Below, piece by piece: positions 36,783-46,428 of a stretch of 64,000 nt of DNA. The notes under the pieces are model-generated. The model did no database searches. It was not told the DNA's origin and was given only the letters and a program-made list of their open reading frames with translations. Each line of letters starts with the position of its first letter. Position 1 is the stretch's first letter. The translations under genes and the position numbers were made by a program. This DNA comes from Marinobacter sp. ELB17 (lineage in GTDB: Bacteria; Pseudomonadota; Gammaproteobacteria; Pseudomonadales; Oleiphilaceae): assembly GCF_000169375.1 (NCBI RefSeq), contig NZ_AAXY01000002.1:124001-188000 (forward strand). The letters are read 5' to 3'.

Positions 36783-37148
36783 TTACCAACCAAATCGCGA
36801 CATCGAAACCCGCCCGCTAACCACGTCAACGCCTTCTTCCTGTAAGCGGCTGACTTGTTTCTGATAGGTCTCTGAACCTGGCGCAAAGGCAATCTGGCCG
36901 CTACTGCGGATGACGCGATACCAGGGCACGCTGTGGCCTTGTGGAAGCTTGCCCAAAGCACGGCCGATGTAACGGGCCTGGCGACCCAGGCCTGCCATGG
37001 CAGCAACCTGGCCATAACTTGCTACCTTGCCCAGCGGTATTGCCAGCACCACCAACCAGATTTTCTGGTCCTTGTTGGGCTCCACAACGCTATCAGGCTT
37101 TATCGTCTTACTGTCCATAGCACTGGTGTTTACAGCACCATCCTTCAT
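36783..37148 (-). CDS. Alkyltransferase-like (ATL/MGMT-family) protein
   Basis: This protein of about 121 residues has the DNA-binding domain of O6-alkylguanine alkyltransferases (PLGKVASYGQVAAMAG, RYIGRALG), but the active site reads VPWYRVI, with Trp where the transferase has Cys. Such ATL proteins bind alkylated guanine and pass it to nucleotide excision repair instead of repairing it. The ATG at 37148 lies four bases after the ampG stop, so the two are likely co-transcribed. Confidence 0.85.
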   Translation of the reverse strand: MKDGAVNTSAMDSKTIKPDSVVEPNKDQKIWLVVLAIPLGKVASYGQVAAMAGLGRQARYIGRALGKLPQGHSVPWYRVIRSSGQIAFAPGSETYQKQVSRLQEEGVDVVSGRVSMSRFGW

Positions 37149-37152
37149 AGCA

Positions 37153-38499
37153 CTATTCCCTTCCTGTCTCGCTCGCAGGCGCATCCTCGCTGCCCGAGTT
37201 GTCCGGCGCCAGCGCATCCAGGCGTTCGCCGTGGCGCATCATTATCATAGTCAGCACGATGGCCGGCACGCCCAGCAATCCCGCCACCAGGAAGAACTCC
37301 GCGTAGCCGTAGCTGGCCACCACCATGCCGGAGAAGCCACCCAAGAATTTGCCCGGCAGGGTCATCAACGAACTGAACAGCGCGTATTGGGTGGCCGTGA
37401 ATGAAGCGCTGGTCATGCTGGACAACCAGGCAATCAGCGCCACGTTGGCGATGCCGCCGCTTAAGTTATCGGCGCTGACCACAACGGCAAGAGTCGCAAG
37501 ATTCGGTGGATATTGAGCCAGCACCACAAACAGCAGGTTGGTCAGCGCCGTCATAATCGCGCCCAGTAGCAATATACGCCGCACGCCGTAACGTATTACC
37601 AGCAGGCCACCCAGCAGCGAGCCGCCTATGGTCATGAAAAATCCAAAGATCTTTGTAACGTCGGCGACCTCGGTTTTACTAAAGCCCATAAAGGTCAAAT
37701 AAAACGGATTGGCCATCACGCCCATGGCGATGTCGGAAATGCGGTATACCGCCACCAGCAGAAGTATGGCCACCGCCAGTTCGCGATAACGTTGGAAGAA
37801 ATCCACAAACGGCCCGGCAATCGCCACGTAAAACCAGCTTGCGAACCTCGCCATGCGTGGCGGAAGATGGGCATGGTGTACGGCCTGCAGCTGAATTTTT
37901 TCGGCAATATCCTGCGCCGCCTTAAAGTGATTTACGGTCGGCTCACGCACGATCAGAACCGTCGCCATGCCCACGCCCACCAGCGCAGCCATCACCTCGT
38001 AAGACACCTGCCAGGACCAGAATTCCGCCAGATACAGGGCGCCGGCACCGGCTACCAATAAAGCCAGCCGGTAGCCGAAAATATAGGTGGCAGCCAGCGC
38101 GGCTTGCAGGCGTTGTTCGGCGATTTCAATACGATAGGCGTCTATGGCCACGTCTTGAGTGGCCGACGAGAAAGCCACCAGCAGGCCACATAGAGCCATC
38201 AGTTCAGGTGCGCTAGTGGCATCGGTGTGGGCCATCAGATACAGGCCAGCGGCTATGCCTACCTGGGCCAGCAACATCCAGCTGCGGCGCTTACCCAGCA
38301 ACTTATCCAAAATGGGCAATTTCAGGCGGTCGACCACCGGCGCCCAGATCACTTTTATGGAATAAGTAATGCCCAGCCAGCTGAAAAAGCCGATGGTGGC
38401 GGTTTCCACGCCCACATCTGCTAGTCGGGCGTTCAGCGTAGAAAAAACCAGCAGAAATGGCAGGCCAGCCGAGAACCCCAAAAACAACAGGGCAACCAC
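37153..38499 (-). CDS. ampG: AmpG-type muropeptide/MFS permease
   Basis: This membrane protein of at least 448 residues with about twelve helices matches AmpG, which imports cell-wall muropeptides for recycling (LGFSAGLPFLLVFSTL, SWLGITYSIKVIWAPVVD, ATQDVAIDAYRIE). The first standard start codon in frame is the GTG at 38499, but the 21 codons before it (WRETLRLYSRWQ) match the usual AmpG N-terminus. The real start may be an ATT at 38562, which has AAGG upstream. It follows yajQ. Confidence 0.83.
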   Translation of the reverse strand: MVALLFLGFSAGLPFLLVFSTLNARLADVGVETATIGFFSWLGITYSIKVIWAPVVDRLKLPILDKLLGKRRSWMLLAQVGIAAGLYLMAHTDATSAPELMALCGLLVAFSSATQDVAIDAYRIEIAEQRLQAALAATYIFGYRLALLVAGAGALYLAEFWSWQVSYEVMAALVGVGMATVLIVREPTVNHFKAAQDIAEKIQLQAVHHAHLPPRMARFASWFYVAIAGPFVDFFQRYRELAVAILLLVAVYRISDIAMGVMANPFYLTFMGFSKTEVADVTKIFGFFMTIGGSLLGGLLVIRYGVRRILLLGAIMTALTNLLFVVLAQYPPNLATLAVVVSADNLSGGIANVALIAWLSSMTSASFTATQYALFSSLMTLPGKFLGGFSGMVVASYGYAEFFLVAGLLGVPAIVLTMIMMRHGERLDALAPDNSGSEDAPASETGRE

Positions 38500-38573
38500 C
38501 TGCCAGCGGGAATAAAGTCGCAGGGTTTCCCTCCAGGCGGCCCTCCGGGGTTCAACAGAAATGATAAGCCGCC

Positions 38574-39056
38574 TTAATCGCGGAAGTTGTTAAATTGCAG
38601 GGGCACGTCCAGCTCGGCTTCGCGCAGCATGGCCATGGCTTCTTGCAGGTCATCACGCTTCTTGCCGGTTACCCGCACCTTGTCGCCCTGAATGCTGGAC
38701 TGAACCTTCATCTTTTGGTCTTTGATCAGTTTCACGATCTTTTTGGCCATATCGGTTTCAAGGCCTTGCTTCAGCTCCAAGTGCTGCTTCACCAACTTGC
38801 CGGCTTTGCTGTCACCGTTTTCAGACAGCGCGCGGCCGTCAATGTTGCGCTTGGCGAAGGCCATACGCAGCATGTCCAACAACTGCTCCAGCTGGAATTC
38901 TTGCGGGGCGCTGATGGTAATGCCCTTGTCGTCCAGCTCTACATCAGCGTCTACATTTTTGAAGTCCCAACGATTGCCAAGATCGCGCTTGGTTTGGTCA
39001 ACCGCGTTGGTCACTTCGTGCATGTCGATTTCAGAAACAATATCAAAAGAAGGCAT
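38574..39056 (-). CDS. yajQ: YajQ family nucleotide-binding protein
   Basis: This 160-residue protein shows the family start [21 protein letters not shown] and the core FDFKN-like NRWDFKN, and has two RNA-binding-like folds. Members bind c-di-GMP in some species and influence regulators. ampG lies downstream on the same strand. Confidence 0.92.
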   Translation of the reverse strand: MPSFDIVSEIDMHEVTNAVDQTKRDLGNRWDFKNVDADVELDDKGITISAPQEFQLEQLLDMLRMAFAKRNIDGRALSENGDSKAGKLVKQHLELKQGLETDMAKKIVKLIKDQKMKVQSSIQGDKVRVTGKKRDDLQEAMAMLREAELDVPLQFNNFRD

Positions 39057-39147
39057 GGGGAACCTGTTCTGGTGTTGTTACGGGAAATGAAACGCCCGCA
39101 AACGTGATGGCGGGCGCATTGTGAAGCCTGAACAGAAGAACTCAGAC

Positions 39148-40359
39148 TTAAAGCTTACGGCCCTTGCTGGCCGCAATGCGCAGGCGCAGGGCGTTCAGCT
39201 TGATGAAGCCTTCGGCGTCTTTCTGATTGTAAGCGCCTTCGTCTTCTTCAAAGGTGGCAATCTTCTCGTCAAACAGGGAGTCGTCTGACTTACGGCCGAC
39301 TACGTCTACGTTGCCCTTGTACAATTTCAGGCGCACGGTGCCGTTGACATAGGCTTGGGTCTGGTCAATCAGCGCCTGCAGGGCTTCGCGCTCTGGCGAC
39401 CACCAGTAACCGTTGTAGATTACCTCGGCATAGCGCGGCATCAAGCTGTCTTTCAGGTGCGCTACTTCGCGGTCCAGAGTCAGGGACTCAATGGCGCGGT
39501 GAGCGCGCAGCATAATCGTGCCACCCGGGGTTTCGTAACAGCCGCGGGACTTCATGCCCACATAACGGTTCTCTACGATGTCCAGGCGGCCAATGCCGTT
39601 GTCGCCGCCAACCTTGTTCAGGTGCTCCAGCACCTCGTGGGCTTTCATCGCCTTGCCGTCTACGGCAACAATGTCGCCTTTGGCGTAGGTGACTTCAATG
39701 TAGGTCGCGGTATTCGGGGCTTCTTCCGGCGATACGCTCCAACGCCACATGTCGTCTTCGGCTTCGCACCAGGGGTCTTCCAGGTTCATGCCTTCGTAGG
39801 AAATATGCAGCAGGTTGGCGTCCATAGAATAAGGCGATTTGCCTTTTTTCATGTCGACCGGAATGTCGCGTTCGGCGCAGTAGGCCAACAGTTTTTCGCG
39901 GGAATTCAGATCCCACTCACGCCAAGGGGCGATCACTTTCACGCCGGGCTTCAGAGCATAAGCGCCGAGCTCGAAACGAACCTGGTCATTACCTTTACCG
40001 GTTGCGCCGTGGGAAATGGCATCGGCACCGGTGGAGTTGGCGATTTCAATCAGGCGCTTGGCAATCAGCGGGCGGGCAATGGACGTGCCCAGCAGGTACT
40101 CGCCTTCATAAACGGTGTTAGCGCGGAACATGGGGAATACGTAGTCGCGCACGAACTCTTCGCGCAGATCTTCAATGTAGATTTCTTTTACGCCCAGCGC
40201 CTTGGCTTTGACCCGCGCCGGTTCTACTTCTTCGCCCTGGCCGATGTCAGCCGTAAAGGTAACCACTTCACAACCGTAGGTGTCTTGCAGCCACCGAACG
40301 ATAACCGAGGTATCCAGGCCACCGGAATAGGCCAGTACTACTTTGTTAATATCAGACAT
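39148..40359 (-). CDS. argG: Argininosuccinate synthase
   Basis: ArgG (403 residues) joins citrulline and aspartate with ATP in arginine synthesis. The PP-loop [11 protein letters not shown] lies at the N-terminus, followed by [18 protein letters not shown] and other conserved blocks. The ATG at 40359 has GGAG eight bases upstream. It is a single gene between yajQ and the flagellar cluster. Confidence 0.97.
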   Translation of the reverse strand: MSDINKVVLAYSGGLDTSVIVRWLQDTYGCEVVTFTADIGQGEEVEPARVKAKALGVKEIYIEDLREEFVRDYVFPMFRANTVYEGEYLLGTSIARPLIAKRLIEIANSTGADAISHGATGKGNDQVRFELGAYALKPGVKVIAPWREWDLNSREKLLAYCAERDIPVDMKKGKSPYSMDANLLHISYEGMNLEDPWCEAEDDMWRWSVSPEEAPNTATYIEVTYAKGDIVAVDGKAMKAHEVLEHLNKVGGDNGIGRLDIVENRYVGMKSRGCYETPGGTIMLRAHRAIESLTLDREVAHLKDSLMPRYAEVIYNGYWWSPEREALQALIDQTQAYVNGTVRLKLYKGNVDVVGRKSDDSLFDEKIATFEEDEGAYNQKDAEGFIKLNALRLRIAASKGRKL

Positions 40360-40444
40360 GCCCTTGCTCCACACACAATACTATGGATGTATCGAAATTA
40401 AGCGACACAGTGTACGGCAGCAAGGTGGCCTTGGCTATTAGGCC

Positions 40445-40843
40445 TTATACAGCTTGGGCTGTGGCCACCGCTTCCCCACGAATGCCGTCCCAACCGTCTT
40501 TCACCGCGTGTAGCAGTTTGGCCACCTCGTCCAGCTTGGCAACGTCATTTTTGGCGTTGGCTTCGAACAGGGTGCGTTCCATGTAGTCGTACAAGCCTTC
40601 CAACCTTGCTGACAGCTCGCCGCCTTTTTCAAAGTCCAGAAAGCTGCGCAGCCCGCCAATAATCTCTATGGCTTTGCTAATCAGCTTGCCCTTGCCTTCA
40701 AAATCCTTGGCCTGCATGCGGGCCTTGGCCATATTGATGCGCTCCAGCGCACCGTTGTAAAGCAGCTGAATCAGCCGGTGCGGGTCGGCATCGGTGATGC
40801 TGGTTTGGGTGTTTATCTGCTGGTATGCTTTTAAACCTTTCAT
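40445..40843 (-). CDS. fliS: Flagellin export chaperone FliS
   Basis: FliS (132 residues) binds the flagellin C-terminus in the cytoplasm and keeps it unassembled before export. The conserved start YQQINTQTSITDADPHRLIQLLYNGAL is present. It is the last gene of the fliC-flaG-fliD-fliS run on the minus strand, 57 bp after fliD. Confidence 0.95.
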   Translation of the reverse strand: MKGLKAYQQINTQTSITDADPHRLIQLLYNGALERINMAKARMQAKDFEGKGKLISKAIEIIGGLRSFLDFEKGGELSARLEGLYDYMERTLFEANAKNDVAKLDEVAKLLHAVKDGWDGIRGEAVATAQAV

Positions 40844-40900
40844 GGGTAACCTCGTTTCTCGCCGGCTGCGCCGGACTTATCAAAGCGTTAGCCGGAATGA

Positions 40901-42883
40901 CTACTTGTTGAAATTCTGGGGTGCCAGCGCTTCAAGCTGCTGGGTTACGAAATCGCGGGTGCTGTTGAGCTGGGAAATCAGCGAATCGGCAGCGCTGAAC
41001 TGCTTCACCAAGCGCTCGCGGTAAGATTCGATGCGTATATCCAGCTTTATCTGGTTTTCTTTAACTTGTTCCAGTTCGCGGTTCAGGCTGCTGGTGCGGG
41101 ATTCCAATCTGCCCTCAGCACCTACAAAGCTATTCACCAAGTCGACAGTGTTTTTACCTAAGCCCTGCACAAAATTTATAGAGCCACGGCCACCGGTCTG
41201 GTCACCCAGAATGCGGATCTGCAAGCCGGATGCCGGACCGGAACCGCTACCCAGGAACAGAACCTGTCCATCACCCTCTGCCACCTTACCGCCAATGGTG
41301 CCGGCCACATTCTGGCCAGCCGTTCCGCTAGCGCCAGTCAGGCCAAAAGCATCAGCATCTTCTTGCGAGCTAATACTAACGTTGGATTCAGAGCCGTATT
41401 TACCGGATGTGAATACAAGCTTGTTGTCACTGTCCAGCGACACCTGTACCGATTCGCCAGAGGCGCTCAGGGCTGCGTTGCTGTTTAACTGGGCCTGAAT
41501 GTCGTCTACCAGCGCCTGAGCCGTAACACCCGTGCCCTGAGTAAGCTTCAGGTTTACCGTAGTTTCGCCATTGACCGTTAGTGCGAACTCATCGTTTGTG
41601 TCCGTCACATCAACTGACGATGCCAATGCAGAGCCCGCAGTCAGCTGGCCCCGGGTAGCCGCTTGGGTAACATTGATATCGTACCGGCCCGGCTGAGTGC
41701 TCAATCCACTGCGCACAAACTCCACCTGGCCATCGGTCGTTCTGCCTTGCTCGGCAAACAGCGCGGTTACATCGTCCGGATTGTTCTTGAGCTGGGTTTC
41801 AAAAATACTGCGATCAAACTCCAAAGCGCCGGTATTCGGATCGGTCTTTATGCCCACGTCGGCCAAGCTGCGCACGTTGGCGTTTTCCAGCCCGGGCACG
41901 ACGCCGGTCAGCACTTGCCGTAGTTGGCTCTGCAAAGCACGCACGGTGCTGTCGCCAGTCAACAGGCTGCCTACGCCCGCTTCGGCATTAAAACCCGCCA
42001 GGCTATCGATGGTGACCTGCAATGCGTTGAACTTTTCAACAAAACCCTGAACACGATCGGTAACCGCACCCACGTCCTGGCTGACTTTGACGGTGGAAGT
42101 GCCAATGTCCTTAATGTCAAACGACAGACCATCAATCACATTTTCAAAGTTGTTGGTAGAGCGCGTCACTTCAATACCGTTGATTTTCATTACCGCATCG
42201 GTAGCGGCAATGGTTTGGCTAAATCCAGCGTTTGCGGCCATATCGGCGTTAAAGGCAAATCGGGACAAGCCAGTGTCATCGGTATTGGTGCCATCGCTTT
42301 CGGTGGCTGTAATACTCACCGCGTTAGCCGTACCGGTTTCGTCTGCCGACAGCACCAACTGAAAGCCATTACCCGTATCAATGACGCCGGCGGACACACC
42401 CACACCCGCATCGTTAATAGCGTTGGCAAGACCTTGCAAAGAATTGTTGCTGCTGTCGATAGTGATGTTGGCGGTTTTGTCGCCCACAGCGATGGTCAGC
42501 TTGCCTTCGCCCACTGAGGTGGTGTCGCGATCGGCGAACACGTCTTGTGATGCCAATGCCTGAGCGGTGGCCAAGCTGGTGACATCCAGGCTGTAGCTGC
42601 CGCGACTGGCTTTGGCGCTGTTCACCGACACACCGATGTCTTCATTGGATGAGGTGGCGGAAAAAGCCTTCAGATTGTCAGCGGAGCTTAGCTGGCGCAT
42701 GGGCAGGCGCAGTTCGGTAATGGCACTGCGCAGCTGGCCATAGGCAGACAGCATCGCCTCAGACTGCTCGGTTTTCCGGGTAAACCGGTTGTCAGCGGGC
42801 GCGCGCTCTGCCTTAACCAACTGATCTACCAAGTCTGACGTTAACACGCCAGAGCCAATTCCCAGTGATGAAATATTTGCCAT
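40901..42883 (-). CDS. fliD: Flagellar filament cap protein FliD
   Basis: FliD (660 residues) caps the filament tip and promotes flagellin folding and insertion. The N-terminal ISSLGIGSGVLTSDLVDQLV and the C-terminal helical part (SSLNRELEQVKENQIKLDIRI, LNSTRDFVTQQLEAL) are conserved; the middle is a long Ser/Thr/Asp-rich variable region. AAGGAGG stands at the best distance for the ATG at 42883, two codons inside the longest frame. Length is above the usual 450-500 residues. Confidence 0.94.
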   Translation of the reverse strand: MANISSLGIGSGVLTSDLVDQLVKAERAPADNRFTRKTEQSEAMLSAYGQLRSAITELRLPMRQLSSADNLKAFSATSSNEDIGVSVNSAKASRGSYSLDVTSLATAQALASQDVFADRDTTSVGEGKLTIAVGDKTANITIDSSNNSLQGLANAINDAGVGVSAGVIDTGNGFQLVLSADETGTANAVSITATESDGTNTDDTGLSRFAFNADMAANAGFSQTIAATDAVMKINGIEVTRSTNNFENVIDGLSFDIKDIGTSTVKVSQDVGAVTDRVQGFVEKFNALQVTIDSLAGFNAEAGVGSLLTGDSTVRALQSQLRQVLTGVVPGLENANVRSLADVGIKTDPNTGALEFDRSIFETQLKNNPDDVTALFAEQGRTTDGQVEFVRSGLSTQPGRYDINVTQAATRGQLTAGSALASSVDVTDTNDEFALTVNGETTVNLKLTQGTGVTAQALVDDIQAQLNSNAALSASGESVQVSLDSDNKLVFTSGKYGSESNVSISSQEDADAFGLTGASGTAGQNVAGTIGGKVAEGDGQVLFLGSGSGPASGLQIRILGDQTGGRGSINFVQGLGKNTVDLVNSFVGAEGRLESRTSSLNRELEQVKENQIKLDIRIESYRERLVKQFSAADSLISQLNSTRDFVTQQLEALAPQNFNK

Positions 42884-42980
42884 ACCCATGCCTCCTTGAA
42901 GGGGCCAATCACTTCATACTTTATGTAACGGCCGCAAGCGGCAAAACTTTGCCTCTTGCGTAAAATATATTCCGTATCCA

Positions 42981-43068
42981 GGGGACAGACCTTAGGTCTG
43001 TCCCCGTTTTTTATAGGTCTGTCCCCGTTTTTTACCGCGAGACCGGGGACGGACTTAAGTCCGTCCCC
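42981..43068. repeat. Two palindromic repeat copies between fliD and flaG
   Basis: 42981-43005 has arms GGGGACAGACC/GGTCTGTCCCC; 43045-43068 is a perfect even palindrome with arms GGGGACGGACTT/AAGTCCGTCCCC. Both have the inner AT-rich core of the other copies replaced, yet stay paired. A half copy (TAGGTCTGTCCCCG) lies between them. Confidence 0.9.
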
Positions 43069-43094
43069 TTCCCGTCCCCTACCTAAAACCAGAA

Positions 43095-43124
43095 CACCGC
43101 CGGCCCCTTAAAGGTGCGGCGGTG
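43095..43124 (-). terminator. Hairpin after flaG, probable terminator
   Basis: Stem CACCGCCG/CGGCGGTG with a 14-base loop lies about 50 bp past the flaG stop, followed on the minus strand by a moderately T-rich run. Confidence 0.55.
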
Positions 43125-43174
43125 CTGAACAACCATTGCCAACATCAAATCAAAAGCGGCAACTCTTTACACTT

Positions 43175-43651
43175 TTATACCTTGATGTTAAAAAACGTCA
43201 GCGGTTCATCCTGCTGCAAGTTCTCTGCCAACCTTAGCGCCAGTTCGTCAGGCATCTGGCGAATTACCTGCTGGGTTTTCTGATCCACCACTTTCACGAT
43301 GACTTGGCCCAATTCGCTATCCACCTCGAACTGCAAATCCCGCTGCACATGCTGAACATAGCTGTTCAGTTGCGATACCGCACTGGACAGTTTCTCTTTC
43401 TGCGATTCCTTCACTTCCCTGGCCTGAGCGGCCTGGTCAGCTAAACTCAAAGCTTGGGGCTTCGCCACCTTGCCCGCGGCAGTCGCATTATTCACGATCG
43501 CAGCGGCATTCTGGGTAGCCACAGCGCTATTAGCAACAGAGCCTGTAGCACGATTACCTTCAGCGGAAGATGACGACAGTGCCCGAGCCGGAACCGCCTC
43601 GCCAAAGCGAGCCAGTTTCAGATCCGTACTGTTCAGGGTAACGTCATTCAT
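43175..43651 (-). CDS. flaG: FlaG family flagellar protein
   Basis: This 158-residue protein has the FlaG C-terminal domain (VQRDLQFEVDSELGQVIVKV, TQQVIRQMPDELALRLAENL) after a low-complexity Ala/Ser-rich half. FlaG influences filament length in several bacteria. It lies between fliC and fliD as in Pseudomonas. Confidence 0.92.
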   Translation of the reverse strand: MNDVTLNSTDLKLARFGEAVPARALSSSSAEGNRATGSVANSAVATQNAAAIVNNATAAGKVAKPQALSLADQAAQAREVKESQKEKLSSAVSQLNSYVQHVQRDLQFEVDSELGQVIVKVVDQKTQQVIRQMPDELALRLAENLQQDEPLTFFNIKV

Positions 43652-43681
43652 AGCTTACCTCACTGTACTCAAACGGCGTAA

Positions 43682-43706
43682 AACCGGAGCCCGAAGGCTC
43701 CGGTTG
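43682..43706 (-). terminator. Terminator after fliC
   Basis: Perfect stem AACCGGAGCC/GGCTCCGGTT with a four-base CGAA loop, about 15 bp past the flagellin stop. Confidence 0.8.
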
Positions 43707-43720
43707 TTACCGCTAACCCC

Positions 43721-46033
43721 TTACTGCAGGAGCGACAAAACCTGCTGCGGACGGGCGTTAGCCTGGGCTAGAACCGAGATACCAGCCTGCTGCAGTACCT
43801 GAGACTTGGCCAGCGCCGCCGTTTCCGAAGCGAAGTCTGCGTCTACGATACGGCTGTTGGCCGATGACAGGTTTTCCACTGACGTGCTCAGGTTGGCAAT
43901 GGTGGACTCAAAGCGGTTCTGGATGGCACCAAAGGTGCTGCGCAGGTCACTGATTGAGTTCAGCGCCGCATCGACACGCTGTAAAGTCTCGTTGGCGCCT
44001 GCCACGGTGAGCACGTCGGCGTCATCGAGGCTGCCTGCTACGGCATTTTCGCCGGCGGTAAAGACGGTACCGGCATCAGTACCCGCGGTTGCTACAGTGA
44101 AGGCATCACCGGAGGTGATGGTGAGTACGTTATCGTCACCCAAAACGGCGTTTGCGTTGCCAGCCAGCGTTGTATTCACCGCATCCACGAAGGATTGAGC
44201 CGTGCTGTAGGTGCCGGCTTTAACAGCTAAGGCATCGCCATCGCCGAACTGGAAGGTGAGGTCGTTGGCGGCTAGGGTAACGGAGCTTGCGGTTACCTGG
44301 GCTACGTCAGTAACACCGGCTGCAGTGCTGGCCGCCACGTTTTCATCAGTGATCAATGTCTCGTTAGTTCCACCGATTGCGAAACTACCAGTAAGGTTAG
44401 CCCCGTCAGTTAGAAGAACATTGGTGCCATCAACCGTGGCTGCGAAGTTTCCTGCACTATAACCGGCTGCGCTCGTGATTGCGGTGACAACATCTGAAGC
44501 GCCGCCGATATTACCATCGAGTGTTACTGACAGCGTGTTGGCGCCATCGGGGTCGGTTATTGTGAAGGTCCTGTTAGCGGACGTGTCTTCGGCAGAACCG
44601 GTGGTGACATCTGCCACTACGGTAGCGTCATTCGCTGTAACCGTACGGCTTGCATCTGATGCCGTGCCTACCGCTGTATCCGCGATAGTGGCGGTCGTTG
44701 TAGAACTTGTAGCACTTAAACCATCCAGAGCCGTACCGGTACCAGCGCTACCCGAGTCGGTGACCGCTGCACCAAACGCAGTAGCGAATGCGGCAGTTGC
44801 GTCGTCTTGGGTTGCACCGCCAGCAAAGTCAACATTAACCGTCACTGCAGTGGCACTATCAACCGTGCTCGCATCAGTCGAATCGGCAAAGGTAAACGTT
44901 ACGCCGTTCACAACCACTTCGTCTGTTCCGTCAGTACCGGTAACATTTTGAGTTACCGCAGCGGTACCGGTAGAGGTAGTCGCTGCAACCGTACGTCCTA
45001 CCGTTGCTGCCAGGCCTTGCGTATCATCAGCGATGGTGAGAGTCAAGGATGCACCACTACCGTTTGTAGCACTTAAACCATCCAGGGCTGCACCGGTTCC
45101 GTCGCTACCAGCATCGGTTACCGCAAGAGCAAACGCAGCAGTTAATTCGTTAGCTGCGTCCTGCTGCAGGGTTCCTCCGGCACCGTTGAAATCAACATTG
45201 ACTGTCACTGCCGTGGCAGAATCCACCGTACTAGCGGTTGTTGCATCGGCAAAGGTAAACGTTACCCCATTGACTACGGCTGTGTCGCCAGCAGCAATAG
45301 TAGACGAAGAAAAATCAATCGTATCTGACCCTGTTGTGCCGGCATCAATCGTACCTGTAGAAAAATCAATCGTATCCGAACCTGACACGGCCGCGACTGT
45401 CGAGTAGTCGCCACCCAAGTTTGTCGCGTCAAAGGCAAAAGTTGCCGCCGAGCCCGTTACCGCGGCAGTGCCTTTGGCAATCACTGTGCTCAGATCCTCC
45501 GAGGTCGCCTGGGCGATACTGCCGACAGAGTCGGTCCGCACGCTGGTGTTCAGATCGAGACCAATGGTTTCACCCACGTTGGCGCCCACCTGGAACACGG
45601 CGTCACCGAAGCTGCCGTCGAGTACTTTCAAGCCGTTGAAAGCCGTTTGCCCCGCAATGCGGTTTACTTCTTCAATGCGCTGCTGGACTTCCTGGTTCAG
45701 TGCTTCGCGGTCGGAGCTACTGTTGGTGGAGTTGGCAGACTGAACAGCCAGTTCACGGATACGCTGCAGGTTGTTGGTCACCTCGTTCAGCGCGCCTTCC
45801 GCTGTCTGCGACAAAGAGATTGCGTCATTGGCGTTACGCACAGCAACGTTCAAACCGGTGATTTGCGAGCTGAACCGGGTAGAGATCGCCAGGCCAGCCG
45901 CGTCATCCTTGGCTGAGTTGATACGCAGGCCGGAAGAAAGGCGCTGCAGGGCCTGATCATTCTGAGCCTGGGATTTGCCCAATTGATTCTGGGCGTTGAG
46001 TGATGCGATGTTGGTGTTGATTCCGAGAGCCAT
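43721..46033 (-). CDS. fliC: Flagellin FliC (large, with internal tandem repeat)
   Basis: This 770-residue flagellin is secreted by the flagellar export apparatus and polymerises into the filament. The conserved ends are normal: [18 protein letters not shown] and [20 protein letters not shown] at the N-terminus and [20 protein letters not shown] to [17 protein letters not shown] at the C-terminus. The middle, about 500 residues, is enlarged and Thr/Ala/Asp-rich, with a two-unit in-frame tandem repeat of 121 residues ([12 protein letters not shown] and [12 protein letters not shown]). A sigma-28 promoter lies upstream, and it diverges from a second flagellin. Confidence 0.95.
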   Translation of the reverse strand: MALGINTNIASLNAQNQLGKSQAQNDQALQRLSSGLRINSAKDDAAGLAISTRFSSQITGLNVAVRNANDAISLSQTAEGALNEVTNNLQRIRELAVQSANSTNSSSDREALNQEVQQRIEEVNRIAGQTAFNGLKVLDGSFGDAVFQVGANVGETIGLDLNTSVRTDSVGSIAQATSEDLSTVIAKGTAAVTGSAATFAFDATNLGGDYSTVAAVSGSDTIDFSTGTIDAGTTGSDTIDFSSSTIAAGDTAVVNGVTFTFADATTASTVDSATAVTVNVDFNGAGGTLQQDAANELTAAFALAVTDAGSDGTGAALDGLSATNGSGASLTLTIADDTQGLAATVGRTVAATTSTGTAAVTQNVTGTDGTDEVVVNGVTFTFADSTDASTVDSATAVTVNVDFAGGATQDDATAAFATAFGAAVTDSGSAGTGTALDGLSATSSTTTATIADTAVGTASDASRTVTANDATVVADVTTGSAEDTSANRTFTITDPDGANTLSVTLDGNIGGASDVVTAITSAAGYSAGNFAATVDGTNVLLTDGANLTGSFAIGGTNETLITDENVAASTAAGVTDVAQVTASSVTLAANDLTFQFGDGDALAVKAGTYSTAQSFVDAVNTTLAGNANAVLGDDNVLTITSGDAFTVATAGTDAGTVFTAGENAVAGSLDDADVLTVAGANETLQRVDAALNSISDLRSTFGAIQNRFESTIANLSTSVENLSSANSRIVDADFASETAALAKSQVLQQAGISVLAQANARPQQVLSLLQ
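44750..45290 (-). repeat. Tandem 363-bp in-frame repeat in fliC
   Basis: The block containing ATCGGCAAAGGTAAACGTTA recurs 363 bp away (44882 and 45245), exactly 121 codons. Both units encode [22 protein letters not shown] and LDGLSAT segments with moderate divergence. Exact limits are approximate. Confidence 0.85.
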
Positions 46034-46121
46034 GGTGAATCTCCTTCGACTGTATAGTCGTTATTGCATGAAAGAGGTCTGGCGTTCTCTTTTAGTTTGG
46101 AGCGCCGCCCTGCTATTTCAC

Positions 46122-46148
46122 TTAACGGCGCATCCCTCGGTTCCTTTA
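46122..46148 (-). promoter_or_regulatory. Sigma-28 (FliA) promoter of fliC
   Basis: On the minus strand TAAA, exactly 15 bases, then GCCGTTAA, matching the FliA consensus TAAA-N15-GCCGATAA at 11 of 12 positions. It lies about 90 bp upstream of the fliC start. Confidence 0.85.
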
Positions 46149-46311
46149 GGCGGATTTCTAAAAACTTTGTAAAAGAATGTAACTTGCTCAAAAAAGCGGC
46201 AAGGCACTGCCGACCGCCTTGCCAAAAAATCGCCGCAACCATCAATGTAGCAGCTCCCGATTTTATCACTTTCCTTTTCAAAACAGTTCTCTGGTAGCCG
46301 TAATTCCATTC

Positions 46312-46326
46312 TGGCATGGCTTTCGC
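46312..46326 (+). promoter_or_regulatory. Sigma-54-like promoter upstream of second flagellin
   Basis: TGGCATG, four bases, then TCGC gives GG-N10-GC, like the element upstream of fleS. It lies about 100 bp before the second flagellin. The -12 part is imperfect and no sigma-28 site was found in this direction. Confidence 0.45.
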
Positions 46327-46428
46327 ATTGATTCAGAACAAACGGCAATCACTTGAATTTTGCTGGCCAGGGGTTCTGTTATTTGTTTCACCCTGTTCCG
46401 GCCCTTCACAAGAGCAGGGAGACATACA

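Larger units (their letters stand above)
46034..46428. other. Divergent promoter region between two flagellin genes
   Basis: This 395-bp region separates the two flagellin starts. It holds a sigma-28 element for the left gene and a sigma-54-like element for the right one, listed separately. A hairpin-forming GGCAAGGC-CTGCC-GCCTTGCC near 46198-46228 lies between them. No gene is visible. Confidence 0.7.

Noticed and set aside
39355..40401. 348-codon open frame antisense to argG
   Set aside because: A shadow of the GC-rich argG coding strand with no protein-like motifs.
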